NCBI GenBank assembly: GCA_015501055.1
Contig: JADNYV010000195.1
Span: 1 to 64,000 of the forward strand
Direction of reading: 5' to 3'
DNA from: Mucidula mucida
Taxonomy: Eukaryota > Basidiomycota > Agaricomycetes > Agaricales > Physalacriaceae
Length of the DNA stretch: 64,000 nucleotides
Shown here: positions 11,864 to 22,783 of the stretch, one piece after another
Layout: every line of letters starts with the position of its first letter
How positions within the stretch are numbered: the stretch's first letter is position 1
The notes under the pieces: generated by a model
What the model was told of the DNA's origin: nothing
Seen by the model: only the letters and a program-made list of their open reading frames with translations
Databases searched by the model: none
Position numbers and translations under genes: made by a program

Positions 11864-13028
11864 CTACGATTCAGATAGAAAAGACTGCCAGTCAAAGCTG
11901 TCCGTAGTCGCATCAGTTATAGTGAAGTCACTTTGAATCGCAGTGCGATCCCAGATGGTCTCCAGATCGGGCGAATACAGTGTACGAGAATTGACATGCA
12001 ACAAATCATGAGAGAGCGCTGGATCGTGTTCGATAAATTGCCGCAGAGCTCGGTCAAAATCGCGTTCGGGATTGTTGGGCTCCAAGTCGAAGAGCTCTGA
12101 CGATGCAGGGAAGGTAGAGCATCCCGGAATGAGTTCCTCCAAATATGACAGTGGAGAGCCGTCCAAACGGTCGCCATCATCATTTGATAGTTCATTTATT
12201 GGAGGAGGGAGATCTGAGGCGACTTGGCGCCGGCTTGTATCCGCAGTGATAGTCGCTCTGTTGTATGGGGCATGCAGACAGGACGCAAAGGGAGTCGAGA
12301 AGGAAGACGAGCCCTGACAGCCTGTTTGAAGACCATCCCATCCTGAGAGAGCGGGGGAATCCCACCTGGGCGACGACATACTTGACCTGCATGCCGATCG
12401 GAGAAACGCCAATTCTGCAGAATCAAAGGCGGAATGGGAATTTCCGGAATCCTCAGGGGACGGCGAATTGTCCTCTGGGCATTGGATGTTTCGAGTCCTC
12501 TGCAGGATCAATCAGTCTTTACAGCACTTATGGAAAACCTGACGTCACCTGATTTTTTGGCCCTTTGAATTGCGGATCAAACTCCACCCAGCCGTGAAGG
12601 GTGGCGGCATGCGCCTTGCGCTCCTCAGCAGCCCTTTCCTCCCACTCGCTCTTCTCGTCTGGGGTCATCACCGCCCAAAGCATGCTTGCTCGTGCTCCGG
12701 CGTCAGTCATACTCTCGCCTTCAAGCCGCACGGACTTGACGAACTCTTGCCAGAACAGAATCCACGAGTTCATGGGTTTTGAGACACGAGTTTTCTGTTC
12801 CACAGAATCCATCGGGGCATGTACGTTTATGAGGGGCGAGAAGTTTGACGCGTGTAGTACAAGGCTTTCAATGGCGTTTGATATTTCGAAAGGATCAGGT
12901 CGTGCACGAAAGATGACGATAGGTGGGGTCTGCAATGATGGGGGGATGAAAGACACGTTCAAAACTTGCTGACAAGCTTATAAGGCGCTTGGAGAGGAGA
13001 TGAGAACCTGTTCCCACAACTTCATCAT
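11864..13028 (-). CDS. HMG-box protein, putative transcription factor
   Basis: Proposed exons: 13028-13008 (MMKLWEQ), 12968-12549 and 12499-11864, giving 358 aa in one frame. The HMG box spans roughly residues 67-140. It opens VSKPMNSWILFWQEF and continues through ARASMLWAVMTPDEKSEW to EERKAHAATLHG, which is the helix pattern of MATA_HMG/SOX-type boxes. The second intron is well supported (CAG/GTGACG to CTGCAG). The first intron would be only 39 nt. It is inferred because the box-containing frame has no ATG of its own upstream of the box. The C-terminal half is Ser/Asp/Glu-rich. Regulatory targets are unknown, and nothing nearby marks it as a mating-type locus. Confidence 0.7.
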
Positions 13029-13750
13029 AACGGGACACACACTCCTTGTCTTTATGCTGAACGCATCAACACTGCGACTGCGGTGGCCCACTTGTCATCT
13101 GACTCTCTCGTTAAACGTTCCTGGAATGGATCTAGAAGAGTACAGTTAGACCAAGGTATCAAAACGCGAGATTGAGAATACTTGAGAATGTCGAGTGTAG
13201 TCCCGCAGCCGTCCATCGCGATGGAGTTCCAGTGCCCGGCAGTAGCTAAACGTGTTCCTATTGAAAGCCACCCATCGGGCAGGTTGCATAGCTCTCCTGA
13301 ATGCGGCATCTTTACACCAAAGCGGCGTCTGAAGGGTACGGTCCTCTGGCTTTTACACAACCGTCTACATGCCTTCGTGATTCAGACACAACTTCATGGA
13401 TCCGCTGCTCTGGTCTTCCGCGGCTTCGTGAAGCCAGTTCCTCAAGGTTTATACGTCCATCTCCGCCTCAAATAAAGATCGCATGAGCGTATATATAACG
13501 CAGCGTCGCGACGTGTCGGTGGCAGTGTAGCGAAAACGGTGTTACGGCCCGAGAGGTGCCTTATGATCCCAATAATCCGCGCCGAAACTCTCTATTCGGT
13601 CGATCCACGGTGCCAATGAATTGAAGAAATGTCAAATCGATGTTCACGTAACGCATGGTGAGAGATTCTCAGAGCAGTTTTGGGGGGGCTTATCGGATCA
13701 AGGCCGCGTGTTGACTAGCGACGACGACCACCATCCAGTCCTTTTCAACC
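13029..13750. other. Intergenic, divergent promoters
   Basis: About 720 bp between the HMG-box gene (minus) and the BTB gene (plus), so it holds both promoters. A TATA-like TATATAA sits near 13488. I see no further gene. Confidence 0.4.
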
Positions 13751-14769
13751 ATGGCTGCAGTGCCCACCGAATCATCTAGTGCCTCACCTTCCAGTGAACC
13801 ACATCCGAGTGTACTCATTCCTGCTCCTTTCGACGTGCCTGATGAGGCCGATCTCGTCATTCGGACATCAGACAACGCCCATCTCTTCGTCTTGAAGGCC
13901 TTCCTCACATATAACTCCCAATTCTTTCGCAACGTCCTTTCGGACAGCCTACCCTCACAATCCTACCAAAACCTTCCTCTTCTCCCCATCGATGAGAACT
14001 CTCGCACGATGATTGCCGTGATGCGCCTGTGCTATCCAATCCATATCTCCCCAGCCGAAATGCTCATAGTAGCTACCGTACCAGTCATTCAGGCGCTACG
14101 AAAATACATCATGACGAAGGCCGAGCATCGGTTCCTCGATGCCATCATGCACACAGAACTCGGGAAGAACCATTCACTTCGCTTCTTCGCGATTGCGCGC
14201 TCCTACGATTATGAAGACCTTGCCGCGAAGGCGGTGAAGCAGATTCTTCGTATCCCGCTCTCCGAGTGGGAAGGAGACGAAGAACTCAGGACAATAAGCG
14301 CCCTTGATTATCACCGTTTAGTCGACTACTATAAGCGCTGTGGTCAGGCCGTTCCCCGAGCCGTTAGTCCTGAGCTCGATGTACTAGGGCTTCTTCCTTC
14401 TCCAGTGGAACACACCCCTTATTCTTCCTCTGTGCGGTGCCAGATTTGTACAGTGCCTCTTTTTCGTATGAGCACGGGCACACCAATTTCCTATGGTCAT
14501 CCTTGGGTTCAAGATTACCTGAACCAGTCGCAAACAAGGATCGGGCAATGGCGTAGTGCTGGGTTTTTGGATCAGGCCTCCGAGGATCTTATACTTGAGA
14601 AAGCTGTCAAGTCCTGTGCATCACAGACAGTTTCCGCGGTGCGGAGGACGCTACAGGCACTCGAGAACGCTATCGAGCGGGAGATATCCAAGGCAAGTGT
14701 CTGTTCTTATTCTATAGCGATACCACTTGAGTAACCGCGTCGATGCAGGTGGAAATTGTGCTCGACTGA
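13751..14769 (+). CDS. BTB/POZ domain protein
   Basis: Starts MAAVPTESSSAS. After a low-complexity N terminus a BTB/POZ fold begins: DEADLVIRTSDNAHLFVLKA, then FLTYNSQFFRNVLSDS and LLPIDENSRTMIAVMRLCYP, the standard beta-alpha pattern (about residues 30-110). The remainder matches the C-terminal region of the large Agaricomycetes BTB family (AVKQILRIPLSEW, CQICTVPLF). Read straight through it stops at 14734. A GC-AG intron (14693 GCAAGT to CAG 14748) would replace the odd tail with VEIVLD and end at 14769, giving 320 aa. I prefer that model. Family role: protein-protein interaction; the specific partner is unknown. Confidence 0.75.
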
Positions 14770-15501
14770 GCGGAGCGCGGTAGAGTCTCTCAAAATCTGC
14801 ACAACGTTTATACTGTAAAGACGTCACATTCACAATTGTACTACTTATCCTCCGGTATCAGTCAGACTTGTCGAAAGATCGTGCACCGCGTTTGAGAGGG
14901 TATGTATGGGAGAAGTCTTTACCGATTTCTTCTCTACGTTTCCATGCCCAACGCGAGGAGTCCCTCTCAAGCAACACGCTCAAGACAGAGGCGATACTGA
15001 ATGTCAATTTATCGGTACTTCTACTCCTACTACCTCTGGTACTCTGGTAGGATGATGATGCTCAATGTTTGCCTACATTATAACAATGACCAAGGACACG
15101 CCCTGGCAAACACAGTATGGTAATCAAACAGCCTAATAGATCTCATTCCTCTGCTTCTCTGCTTCGCGCCTCTCCTTCTGGTACAGCCCATAAATCCTCG
15201 AGTCGGATCGACACCAATGTCATTCTTGCGTAGTGACAATCCTTGGCGTGTTTGATTGAAAGGAATCTCTCGCGTTCTGCATTCAGCCACCAGTGGGTCG
15301 AGGGCAGGCACGTGCCCGCCGCGCGCGTACGAATTTGACATGTCAGTCTTGTGAGTAGTCGATCAACTTGCATTGTGCCCGACGTTTTTCTTTAACCGCA
15401 ACCACCACTAGGGTTCTACATTTTGGCCGCTGGAATCCTCGTATTTCGTGTAACTTGAGGTTACGTTGAGTGTTCTTACGGACACGACAGTGAAGAGTGC
15501 C
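14770..15501. other. Intergenic, F-box pseudogene upstream region
   Basis: No gene is seen. The last 150 bp or so (from about 15360) are nearly identical to the sequence upstream of the intact F-box gene (47170-47310), so the paralogous repeat includes the promoter-proximal region. Confidence 0.5.
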
Positions 15502-17445
15502 ATGCCTGACGATCGTGACTCTGAATCCGCGTCGCATACCAGGTGAGTCAAGGATAGTCCTCTACTGTGGCCACACTGATATCTAGAACTGTCGGTTCCT
15601 TTCGGATTTGACTGCACGCTACGACTGGGCTGAGAGCTACTCTCCGCATGCTGCCCTAGAGCACAATGACGCATTATCTGCAACAGAGTTGTCCAGCGTA
15701 TCGGCCACTAGGAGTTCTTTAATAGCAGAGTACAGTCGTATCCGGATCGATATTGCGTCTCTTCTTGGTGCGACGCTCCTTTTGAAGAAACGGGCAGCAC
15801 TTATGCGAAGCATCACGGACAAGTACATTGGTGGCGAATCCTCTCTCCGTCGTCTCCCCAACGAGATCCTGCTAGAGATCTTTGAGCAGTACGTTGGCTT
15901 CAACCCAGAGCCGTATCGCGTCTTTCACACAGACCGTGGCCCATGGAAATTGCGCCAGGTTTGTCGGAAGTGGCGTCAGCTTGCGAGCAGCTGGCCACGC
16001 CTATGGTCGCGTTTTGTATTCCACAATCAAGACGTGTACCGTCCCGATGCCAGGTGCTTCCCCCTTCACAGACTCGATCTACTCCGCACAACAATCCTAC
16101 TCTCCGCACCTCGTTCCTTGAGCATCAAAATTGTCATGGACAAGGACTACGAGTACGTCACGCGGGACACTACAAATGAGGTTCTTGGAATCCTCAAGGG
16201 CGTATCGGAGAAATGGGAGAGTTTTGATGCTGAATGGTACGCGCGTCCGTCTCGCACCACCACGCTGAATGAATGGCTACATAATTTGGAGCATGGGAAA
16301 CTACCGCTCTTGAAGCGCCTGGCTACGAGAATCCACACATATGAAGTCAATGTCGACTATCATTATTACCCCAAGCCCATCACAGCATTCGCATCCGCAC
16401 CGTGCGTATCTATCATCCTCCAACAACGAGGAGAGATTGACAACCGTTCTCCACCCAGCGACAACAACTTTGATTTCATTTCCCTTCCATATTGGCAGCT
16501 TCTTGATTTCCACTGCGTTGAGATCTATGATCGCAACTCCGATTGGCCCGAAACGCCATTCATTCGTCGGACATTCGTCGACATGCTTGATAACGCAGCC
16601 GTGCCGAAGCTCCGTGCGTTCTCTTACAAAGTCAATGCAAGCAATGTTTTCGCAAGAACCGTGTCCTGACCGGGCTGCTTGGACCAGATAAATATCCCGA
16701 CCTCGAGGACCTCGAGATTCTTCGAAAGCCTCGGTATAGAGAGGAAATAATCGTCCATAACTACCCTGAACAGTCGAAGTGGGGTCAATGCACATCCCGA
16801 GATGACTAGCATGGAATTAACTAGAGACAACGTCTCGAGGGGATATTGAGCTCCTACGCACGAAGTAGGATCACCGACATAGAGATCCGTCAGAGCGGGA
16901 AAGGCATAGCGCCCAAAAATATCGGGATGACAGACGCCCAGCTTGACTACGCCACAGTGGACATTTCGACCCGCAGTACTCCTCCCAGGCAGTCCGGTGC
17001 CTCAATCTTTTTCCAAAGAATTGTCAGAGCACAGTTCGTCCCAGTTTGACCTCCTTCCTGTTCTTCGATGCCTTCGAATCAAACTGTCATTGGGTAATAC
17101 TCGGGGACCTGTGTTCCTCAAATTGGATTCGCAAACGCCACACTCGCACAGGTTGTCAAACTACGGCGTCGGCATCGGTCGCTGGAATTTTCGTTGACGC
17201 TAGAGGGTGGCGGGGTGAAGATTTGGGAGCCGTTGGCCATAACGCGCGATCTTTGTGAACGCGGGCTAGTTCGGCGGAAGTATCATGATGTTCAATATTC
17301 GGAAGGCGAAGAGTTTCTTGACCATCTTGACTATGAGTGGTACTCCAGGGATGAATACTACTACACCCATCGCGAGGCCAAGCCATGTGCAGATTGTGTT
17401 AGGCGGAAAGAGGATGAGGAGTTCTGGACAGCGGGTGTCGTGTAG
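15502..17445 (+). pseudogene. F-box protein pseudogene with internal inversion
   Basis: Paralogue of the intact gene at 47314-49273. It keeps the F-box (SLRRLPNEILLEIFEQYVG) and WKLRQVCRKWRQLASSWP. It is broken three ways. (1) The first intron's acceptor, AACAG in the intact copy, is AACTG here (about 15595). (2) The segment from about 16654 to 17000 is inverted relative to the intact gene and brings a stop at 16667-16669. (3) About 18 bp are missing near 17100 between short direct repeats (ACT). Downstream of the inversion the 3' coding sequence resumes in the normal orientation and ends EDEEFWTAGVV at 17445. F-box proteins normally present substrates to SCF ubiquitin ligases; this copy cannot make the full protein. 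Confidence 0.85.
16654..17000 (-). other. Inverted 345-bp segment inside the F-box pseudogene
   Basis: The reverse complement aligns with 48478-48822 of the intact gene. Left junction reads TTTTCGC then AAGAACCGTGTCC. Right junction reads CAGTCCGGTGCC then TCAATCTTTTT. In the intact gene these ends are in the opposite order (GGCACCGG... and ...GACACGGTTCTTC). Both flanks continue collinearly, so this is a simple inversion without large loss. Confidence 0.85.
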
Positions 17446-20090
17446 ATCTCATTCGAAGACATAAGTGTTTGCTAACATGTTTTGTATATACCCATACTAA
17501 TAGGAAACAAAAATTGAATTATGTCGTGTTACTCAGCTGATTGTAAACAAGGAAGGGAAGCCGTGCGCATACTAACATAAGTATTGTCCGTTCCTCTTGT
17601 ATGCTGGGAGGTTTATCCTTCTTCGATGCCAAAATTCTCCGCAAGTCCGACCTGAACCTGTACGCCGCATCAAATATCTTCTCTTTCCTATCAAGTGTGG
17701 GGCTTTGACGAAGGCCATCATGAGAATGCTGCACTCGACGGTCTTACCGGAGCTTCGCACTGTTGGATACAAGCCCGGACAAGTCGACACCTCTTGTAAT
17801 CCCTACCTCGACGGACACGTACCAGACCCGCTCCCGTTACCTCCGACCCGCTTCCGTTACCACCGATAACTCGTACTGACTCGTTTACTCTACGTTGTTC
17901 TTTTCTTACTTCACGCTACTCTCACTGTCTCCCGAATCCCCGTTAGATATTCGATTATTTACAGTATATAAGCTACATACTTTTGGTCTATATACTGTGT
18001 GCATTCCTCCTCCTTGTCCGAGTCCTTGAGATCCAACACGCACAACTACGCTGATGATATATACCTAGTGGAGTGCCATGGCAAAGTCGATCGTCTTCCA
18101 GTTCAAGTTGATGAGGAACTTGAACGCCTTGTGGGCAGTACCGACCTCGTGGAGTCGTCATTAGGAACCAGAGCGTTTATCTTGAAAGACGATTTGAGGC
18201 GATCGCCCGAGAACCCACAGTTGATTATGAGGAACCATAGCACACCAATAAATAGCGCACCCAATACGAATGGACTGGTACAAGTCAGGACTCAATTGGT
18301 GGCTGGTGTTGCAGAACTGAAACGTTCAATGACCGTACGTTTCGCTTGCGGTACTGATGTCAGAATGGATACCATACAATATGGGACGGCGAACTCGGTC
18401 TATCCTCACCAGGAAGACAGACCTAAGTAAGAAAATGTCAACTGCACACATCCTGGTGGGCGGCCCGTAGGCCCATTCTGATGGAACAGCGCTCACTTGC
18501 GCTGGATTCGGGACTATCGAGCTTTGTGTCTTGGCAGAAGCAGAACCTCGTGTTGCCGCTCGACTCACTCTCATCTGGTTTGAAAAGAATTTCCTTCAAG
18601 CATCATTCTGTGGCATCACCTACTACACTACAAGGATACGTAGAAATGCGACATCGTAATCCTTGGTCTGCTGCGTAGTGACCGACGAATCCACCATTCT
18701 GAACTGTTAACGATCAAGAAGTTTCCGTTCATAGTAAAATTTCTTCACGTATTGCTTTGTGAATCGCATTTTCCCACTTTCCTTTGAAGCTTTCGCATGC
18801 AGTGCCCACGAAAATGGATGTCTTTTTTGGCTTCTGACAAACAGGTTACAGCGTTATCACCTCGATGAACCTTTGTTACCACAAGCGCCACTGCAATGAA
18901 ACGGTGAAAAACGCCCATTTCCTTCCCAATCATTTAATTCCATTGATCATATATTCATATCCCCAGTCACATATATCTGCCGCCACCACGATTACAGCAT
19001 TCATATCTCACGGTTCTGTTGTTTATTACCGTGATATGAACATGTCTAGAGCGTACAAGCAAGTGTTTAGCGACAGATACACTATGCCATCACTGTCGTA
19101 AGGCTACAATGGGACACAAGATCAAATCAAGCCAGCCACAACTGCGCCACGATAATTGTTGAAGGGTATGTCATCTTAGACAAGACTTCTCGCTATGAGA
19201 CCATACAAGGTCGGGCATTCCATTATTGTTGCACTTCCGTGACGTAGATCAATATGGAAATCGCCTCCTAGTTGAACGTACCCAGGAATTCGAAACTTTG
19301 TGGTATGGAGCGATCACGGGCGAATTAGGACGCACAGAACCCGGGGAGGTGAGTACTAAGAAGTTGAGGGTTACGTGAAGCAGGGGATATGATTGCCTAC
19401 CCAAGTGTGGTGTCGCGAGGACCGTGTCACCGCCAAATCTATGCATGATAATTAGCCTTGGAGAGAGCACTGGTGTACTGATCATCATCAAATCGGCGTC
19501 ATCGCGAGAAAAAAGGTGACTGTTTCAGCCCTACTGTTTGATCCAGACAAAGTCGTCCTCTCGAGCTCAAGCGATAACGGTGGCGCTGCCTATGTGGATG
19601 GACGCGGCCAAGGCTTGTGGAAGACGATTCTCTGGCGCGATTTGAAGACTGCCATGACGAGGAATGCTCAGGATATACTATGAGGAGAGACGGTGAAAGT
19701 GTGTGGCTTGATACATCATTTACCAAGATGTATGCAACACAGAGAGAACATGACGAGAGCGCAGGAGGAAATCAAACGACGCACTCCGCCATCCACAGAA
19801 GCGCCTCTGCTTATTTTGTCGTGAACGTCAAAGTGAACACTGAGCATAGGGACGTACGAGTAATCATCCACGTATTTGCGCTCGCAGCTAACGACGCTTG
19901 GATCGCTGCAGGGTGCGCGTCGGGTAGGGGGGAAGTGATAGTGGAACAAAGGACAGGAGCGAATAGAGAATCTTTACGCCAGTGAAAAGCAGATGGGAGA
20001 GAAGGCACGGTGGAGATGTCAAAGGCTCGGGATGCATCGGGATGTTGAAGATGTCGTCGAAGGGGAGGATCATGCTACTTGTTCTCCAGT
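17446..20090. other. Gene-poor stretch with repeat relics
   Basis: It contains one member of the dispersed ~190-bp repeat (17590-17775), a second piece of the same repeat's tail near 18030-18062, and a 143-codon open frame at 17999-18430 that I do not recognise. From 18700 to 20090 I see nothing I can support. The last part (from about 20040) begins the upstream region shared with thiolase copy 4. Confidence 0.4.
17590..17775 (+). repeat. Dispersed ~190-bp repeat, member 1
   Basis: Shares with members at 32.9, 44.7, 46.8 and 54.4 kb the pattern CTGTACGCCGC, TTTCCTATC, GCTTTGACGA, then ATCAT plus a CTGCACTCGACGG-like end. It could be a SINE/MITE-like element or the fossil 3' end of a gene family; no target-site duplication was identified. 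Confidence 0.5.
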
Positions 20091-20208
20091 TCGGAGGAGG
20101 GTTAGAGATATCGAAGGAGTTAGTTAACGCTCCCACTGCACAACTTTACACGTAGATCCAGAGGGAGAGAGAGAAGGTTAACAACGGTAGTGGTAGAAGC
20201 GAAGAGGA

Positions 20209-20216
20209 TGACGTCA
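20209..20216. promoter_or_regulatory. CRE/ATF-like palindrome upstream of thiolase copy 1
   Basis: TGACGTCA, 318 bp before the ATG. It is conserved at the equivalent place in all four thiolase copies. Such palindromes are bZIP (ATF/CREB-type) sites; binding is inferred. Confidence 0.4.
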
Positions 20217-20533
20217 TCCGACACACATCATGCATCGGTAAATGACAGTCAACTCGCCTTCCTCCATCACTCATTTGCAAGAGCGTGCGCGGGCTCCTGT
20301 TGCCCTTTTCTTTGGCACATGATGAAGAGAATGCGCGTTCCGACACGCCTTATGGGAATTGCCGCCATGGAGCCGCGTCGAGGAGTACGCCTGTCGCGAG
20401 TATGTCTATCACGGTCTTGTACCCCTACTAAGCTTACCTGCTCCTCTTTGAGGCTATCGCAGCAAGTCGACACGGACCGGTTTTCGTAGTAGCCGAATAG
20501 CGAACCCATGACCACCCCGCATCTTCTACCACC

Positions 20534-21714
20534 ATGAGCGAAAGCAAAGGGCGACGTGTATTCATCATCGGCGGGGGATGTACGGCGTTTATCAAGGTGT
20601 GTTCAACCAATTGGCGTGCTCGCCTATATTGACGTGTGTAGCCCAGGGCAAAGCGGACGACGGAAGATGTATGCTCTTCCGTGAAAGCAAATCGGACGAC
20701 ACTTATACATTTCGCAGATGGGTCTCGAGGCTGCGACGAAGGCGTTGCTAGACGCTGGGATCACGTACGACGAGGTCGAGCTGGCGAGCGTTGGGTACTG
20801 CTATGGTGATTCCACGGCGGGCCAGGTGAGTACCACCCTTTCCCACATCCTGATACTCAGATATCCTCAGCGATCCCTCTACGCACTCGGTCTGACGTCT
20901 ATCCCCATCACCAACGTCAACAACAACTGCTCTACCGGCTCGACCGCCCTCTTCGCCGCGTCCTCCGCTGTTCGATACGGCCAAGCGTCATGCGCACTCG
21001 CCCTTGGATTCGAACAAATGAAGCCCGGCAGTCTCGGAAGCAATTTTCCCGACCGCCCATCTCCCACCGCGCTCCTCAACCAGCGCAGTGCTGAAGCTGA
21101 AGAGGCGCTCGGGGGGAACCATGGTCCTGGTGCGCCGCGCATGTTTGATAACGCGGCCAAAGAGTATTTCAAAAAGTACGGCTGTGGATCTGCGGAAGAC
21201 TTGGCGAGGATTGCGAGCAAGAATCATAAACACTCGGTGAACAACCCGTATAGCCAGTTCCGGGATGGATGGAGCGTGGAGCAGGTAATGAAGGGGAAGA
21301 AGATTACGGATCAGCTGACGGTGTATATGTGCAGTCCAACGTCGGACGGCGCGGCGTGCTGTATCGTGGCGGACGAGGCGTTTGTCAGGAAGCATGGACT
21401 GGAGAATCAGGCGATTGAGATTGTGGCGAGTGCGTTGATGACGGATACACTGTCGGGCGATGCGATGGACATTGTTGGTTATGGCATGTCTCGCAAGTGT
21501 GCGGACAAGGTGTTTCAAGAGGCTAATGCGAGCAGGGACGTCGTCGGTGTCGTCGAACTGCACGATTGCTTTGCTTCCAACGAGGTAAGCTTTCTTCATT
21601 ATTGTATCCTCATCTGACGCGCCACCTGGCTGGTGACGTATGACGCGCTGCGACTCTGTCCGGATGGTGGCGCGGTTGATATGGTGAGGCGTGGCGATAA
21701 CACGTATGGCGGGA
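20534..21714 (+). pseudogene. SCPx-type thiolase, copy 1, 3'-truncated
   Basis: Peroxisomal thiolase family (3-ketoacyl-CoA thiolase of the sterol-carrier-protein-x type). Exons 20534-20596, 20718-20825 and 20871-21584 are open and carry the acyl-enzyme cysteine motif [11 protein letters not shown]. Three defects are visible. A 9-nt deletion removes AYK after TDTLS. The acceptor before exon 4 is CCTGG, where copy 3 has CCTAG. Exon 4 breaks off at about 21714, where the sequence switches to the 3' flank of a C2H2 paralogue. The His-containing GHP motif and the C terminus are absent. Copies 3 and 4 are the intact references. Confidence 0.85.
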
Positions 21715-21792
21715 GATTGAATACAAGCAAAAAAACGGAGACGACAGAGGGTACAACTTGTAGTAGTATACAGAAAACAGTTAGAGTCCGCT

Positions 21793-22783
21793 TCACAGCC
21801 GATATTCGGGGTTCAAATGCACCGCGAGCGAACTTGGCTGCCATAAAGAAGAAGAGCCCTGAGGCGACGACGAAGGGAAAGCACCATTCATAGATGGATA
21901 AGCTTCGGGGAGCGCAAAGCTGAAGAATTGTTCCAGGCTCTGTTCTGTATATGGAGCAGGAGACGGGGAGTAAGGAGTCGAATGGAAAGAGGACGACGGC
22001 GCGGGGGATGGTACAAGAAATTGGTCACGGTTCTCATCTAAAGATGGCGACCAGTCGAAAGAAGTAGGTGACGACTCTACGGCAAAAGTAGGTTGGGGAG
22101 TCGGGGCCCACGATGACCAGATATCGGGGGATGAGACTAGGGACTCGGCGTTCGTGAATGGCAAGGACCAATCGTAGCCAGACTCCATCGAGAACAGGCT
22201 CTCAACGTCGAATGACAGTGCGGGTATCGCTTCGGCGGCGGGATATAGCGGTCTAGCCTGGACGTTGGTGAAGGCGTCTTCGAATGGATATTCCAACTGC
22301 CAGATGTCAAGCTCGGGCTTGACTTCAGCGGTGGGCGTGGTCGGGGAGCTGGCTGCGGAGCCTGAAGAGGATGAGAATGCGTCCGAGATCGTGTAGAGAC
22401 GCTTCCGTATGGTGCGAGGTTTGTATCCGTGCGCGCGCTTTTGGTGGCGAAGAGCTAATGCAGGATCGCCAGTGGCATAAGCGAACTTGGTACAGAAAAT
22501 GTCCTTCGTGTTCGTATGCCTAGTCGACTCTTCAAATTCGATCTCTGGCGCGTCGTATGATCGCAACCGTCCCACGGACAAGCAAATCTCTTCGTCTTGG
22601 GATCATGGATCTCGACATGACGCTTCAAGTGGCGGTTCAGCGCATAGACCCGTGGACAATAAGGGCATGGCTGAAAAGAGAACAAAAGGGAGTTATGTCA
22701 GCGACCGATGAACAATAACGGTGTCCGGATTTGGACACAAGGCGGGTACTCACAAAGGCTCGGGCTTTGATTGGAGAAGACAT
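21793..22783 (-). pseudogene. C2H2 zinc-finger paralogue, fused exons, damaged third finger
   Basis: Damaged copy of the gene at 92-1153. It starts MSSPIKARAF at 22783. The exon with the first two fingers (from about 22674) matches the intact gene. The end of exon 2 and all of intron 2 (about 70 bp in the intact gene) are replaced by a few bases (TAGTCGACT, 22520-22528). No donor remains, and reading on reaches a stop (..TRRTFSVPSSLMPLAILH). The third finger also reads FCTKF instead of FCTKC, losing a zinc ligand. The Ser/Pro-rich C-terminal region is largely open down to 21793. A truncated two-finger protein could still be made. Confidence 0.78.

Noticed and set aside
20988..21599. 203-codon open frame on the minus strand inside thiolase copy 1 (similar frames in the other copies)
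   Set aside because: Antisense shadow of a strongly conserved coding exon; no motif of its own.
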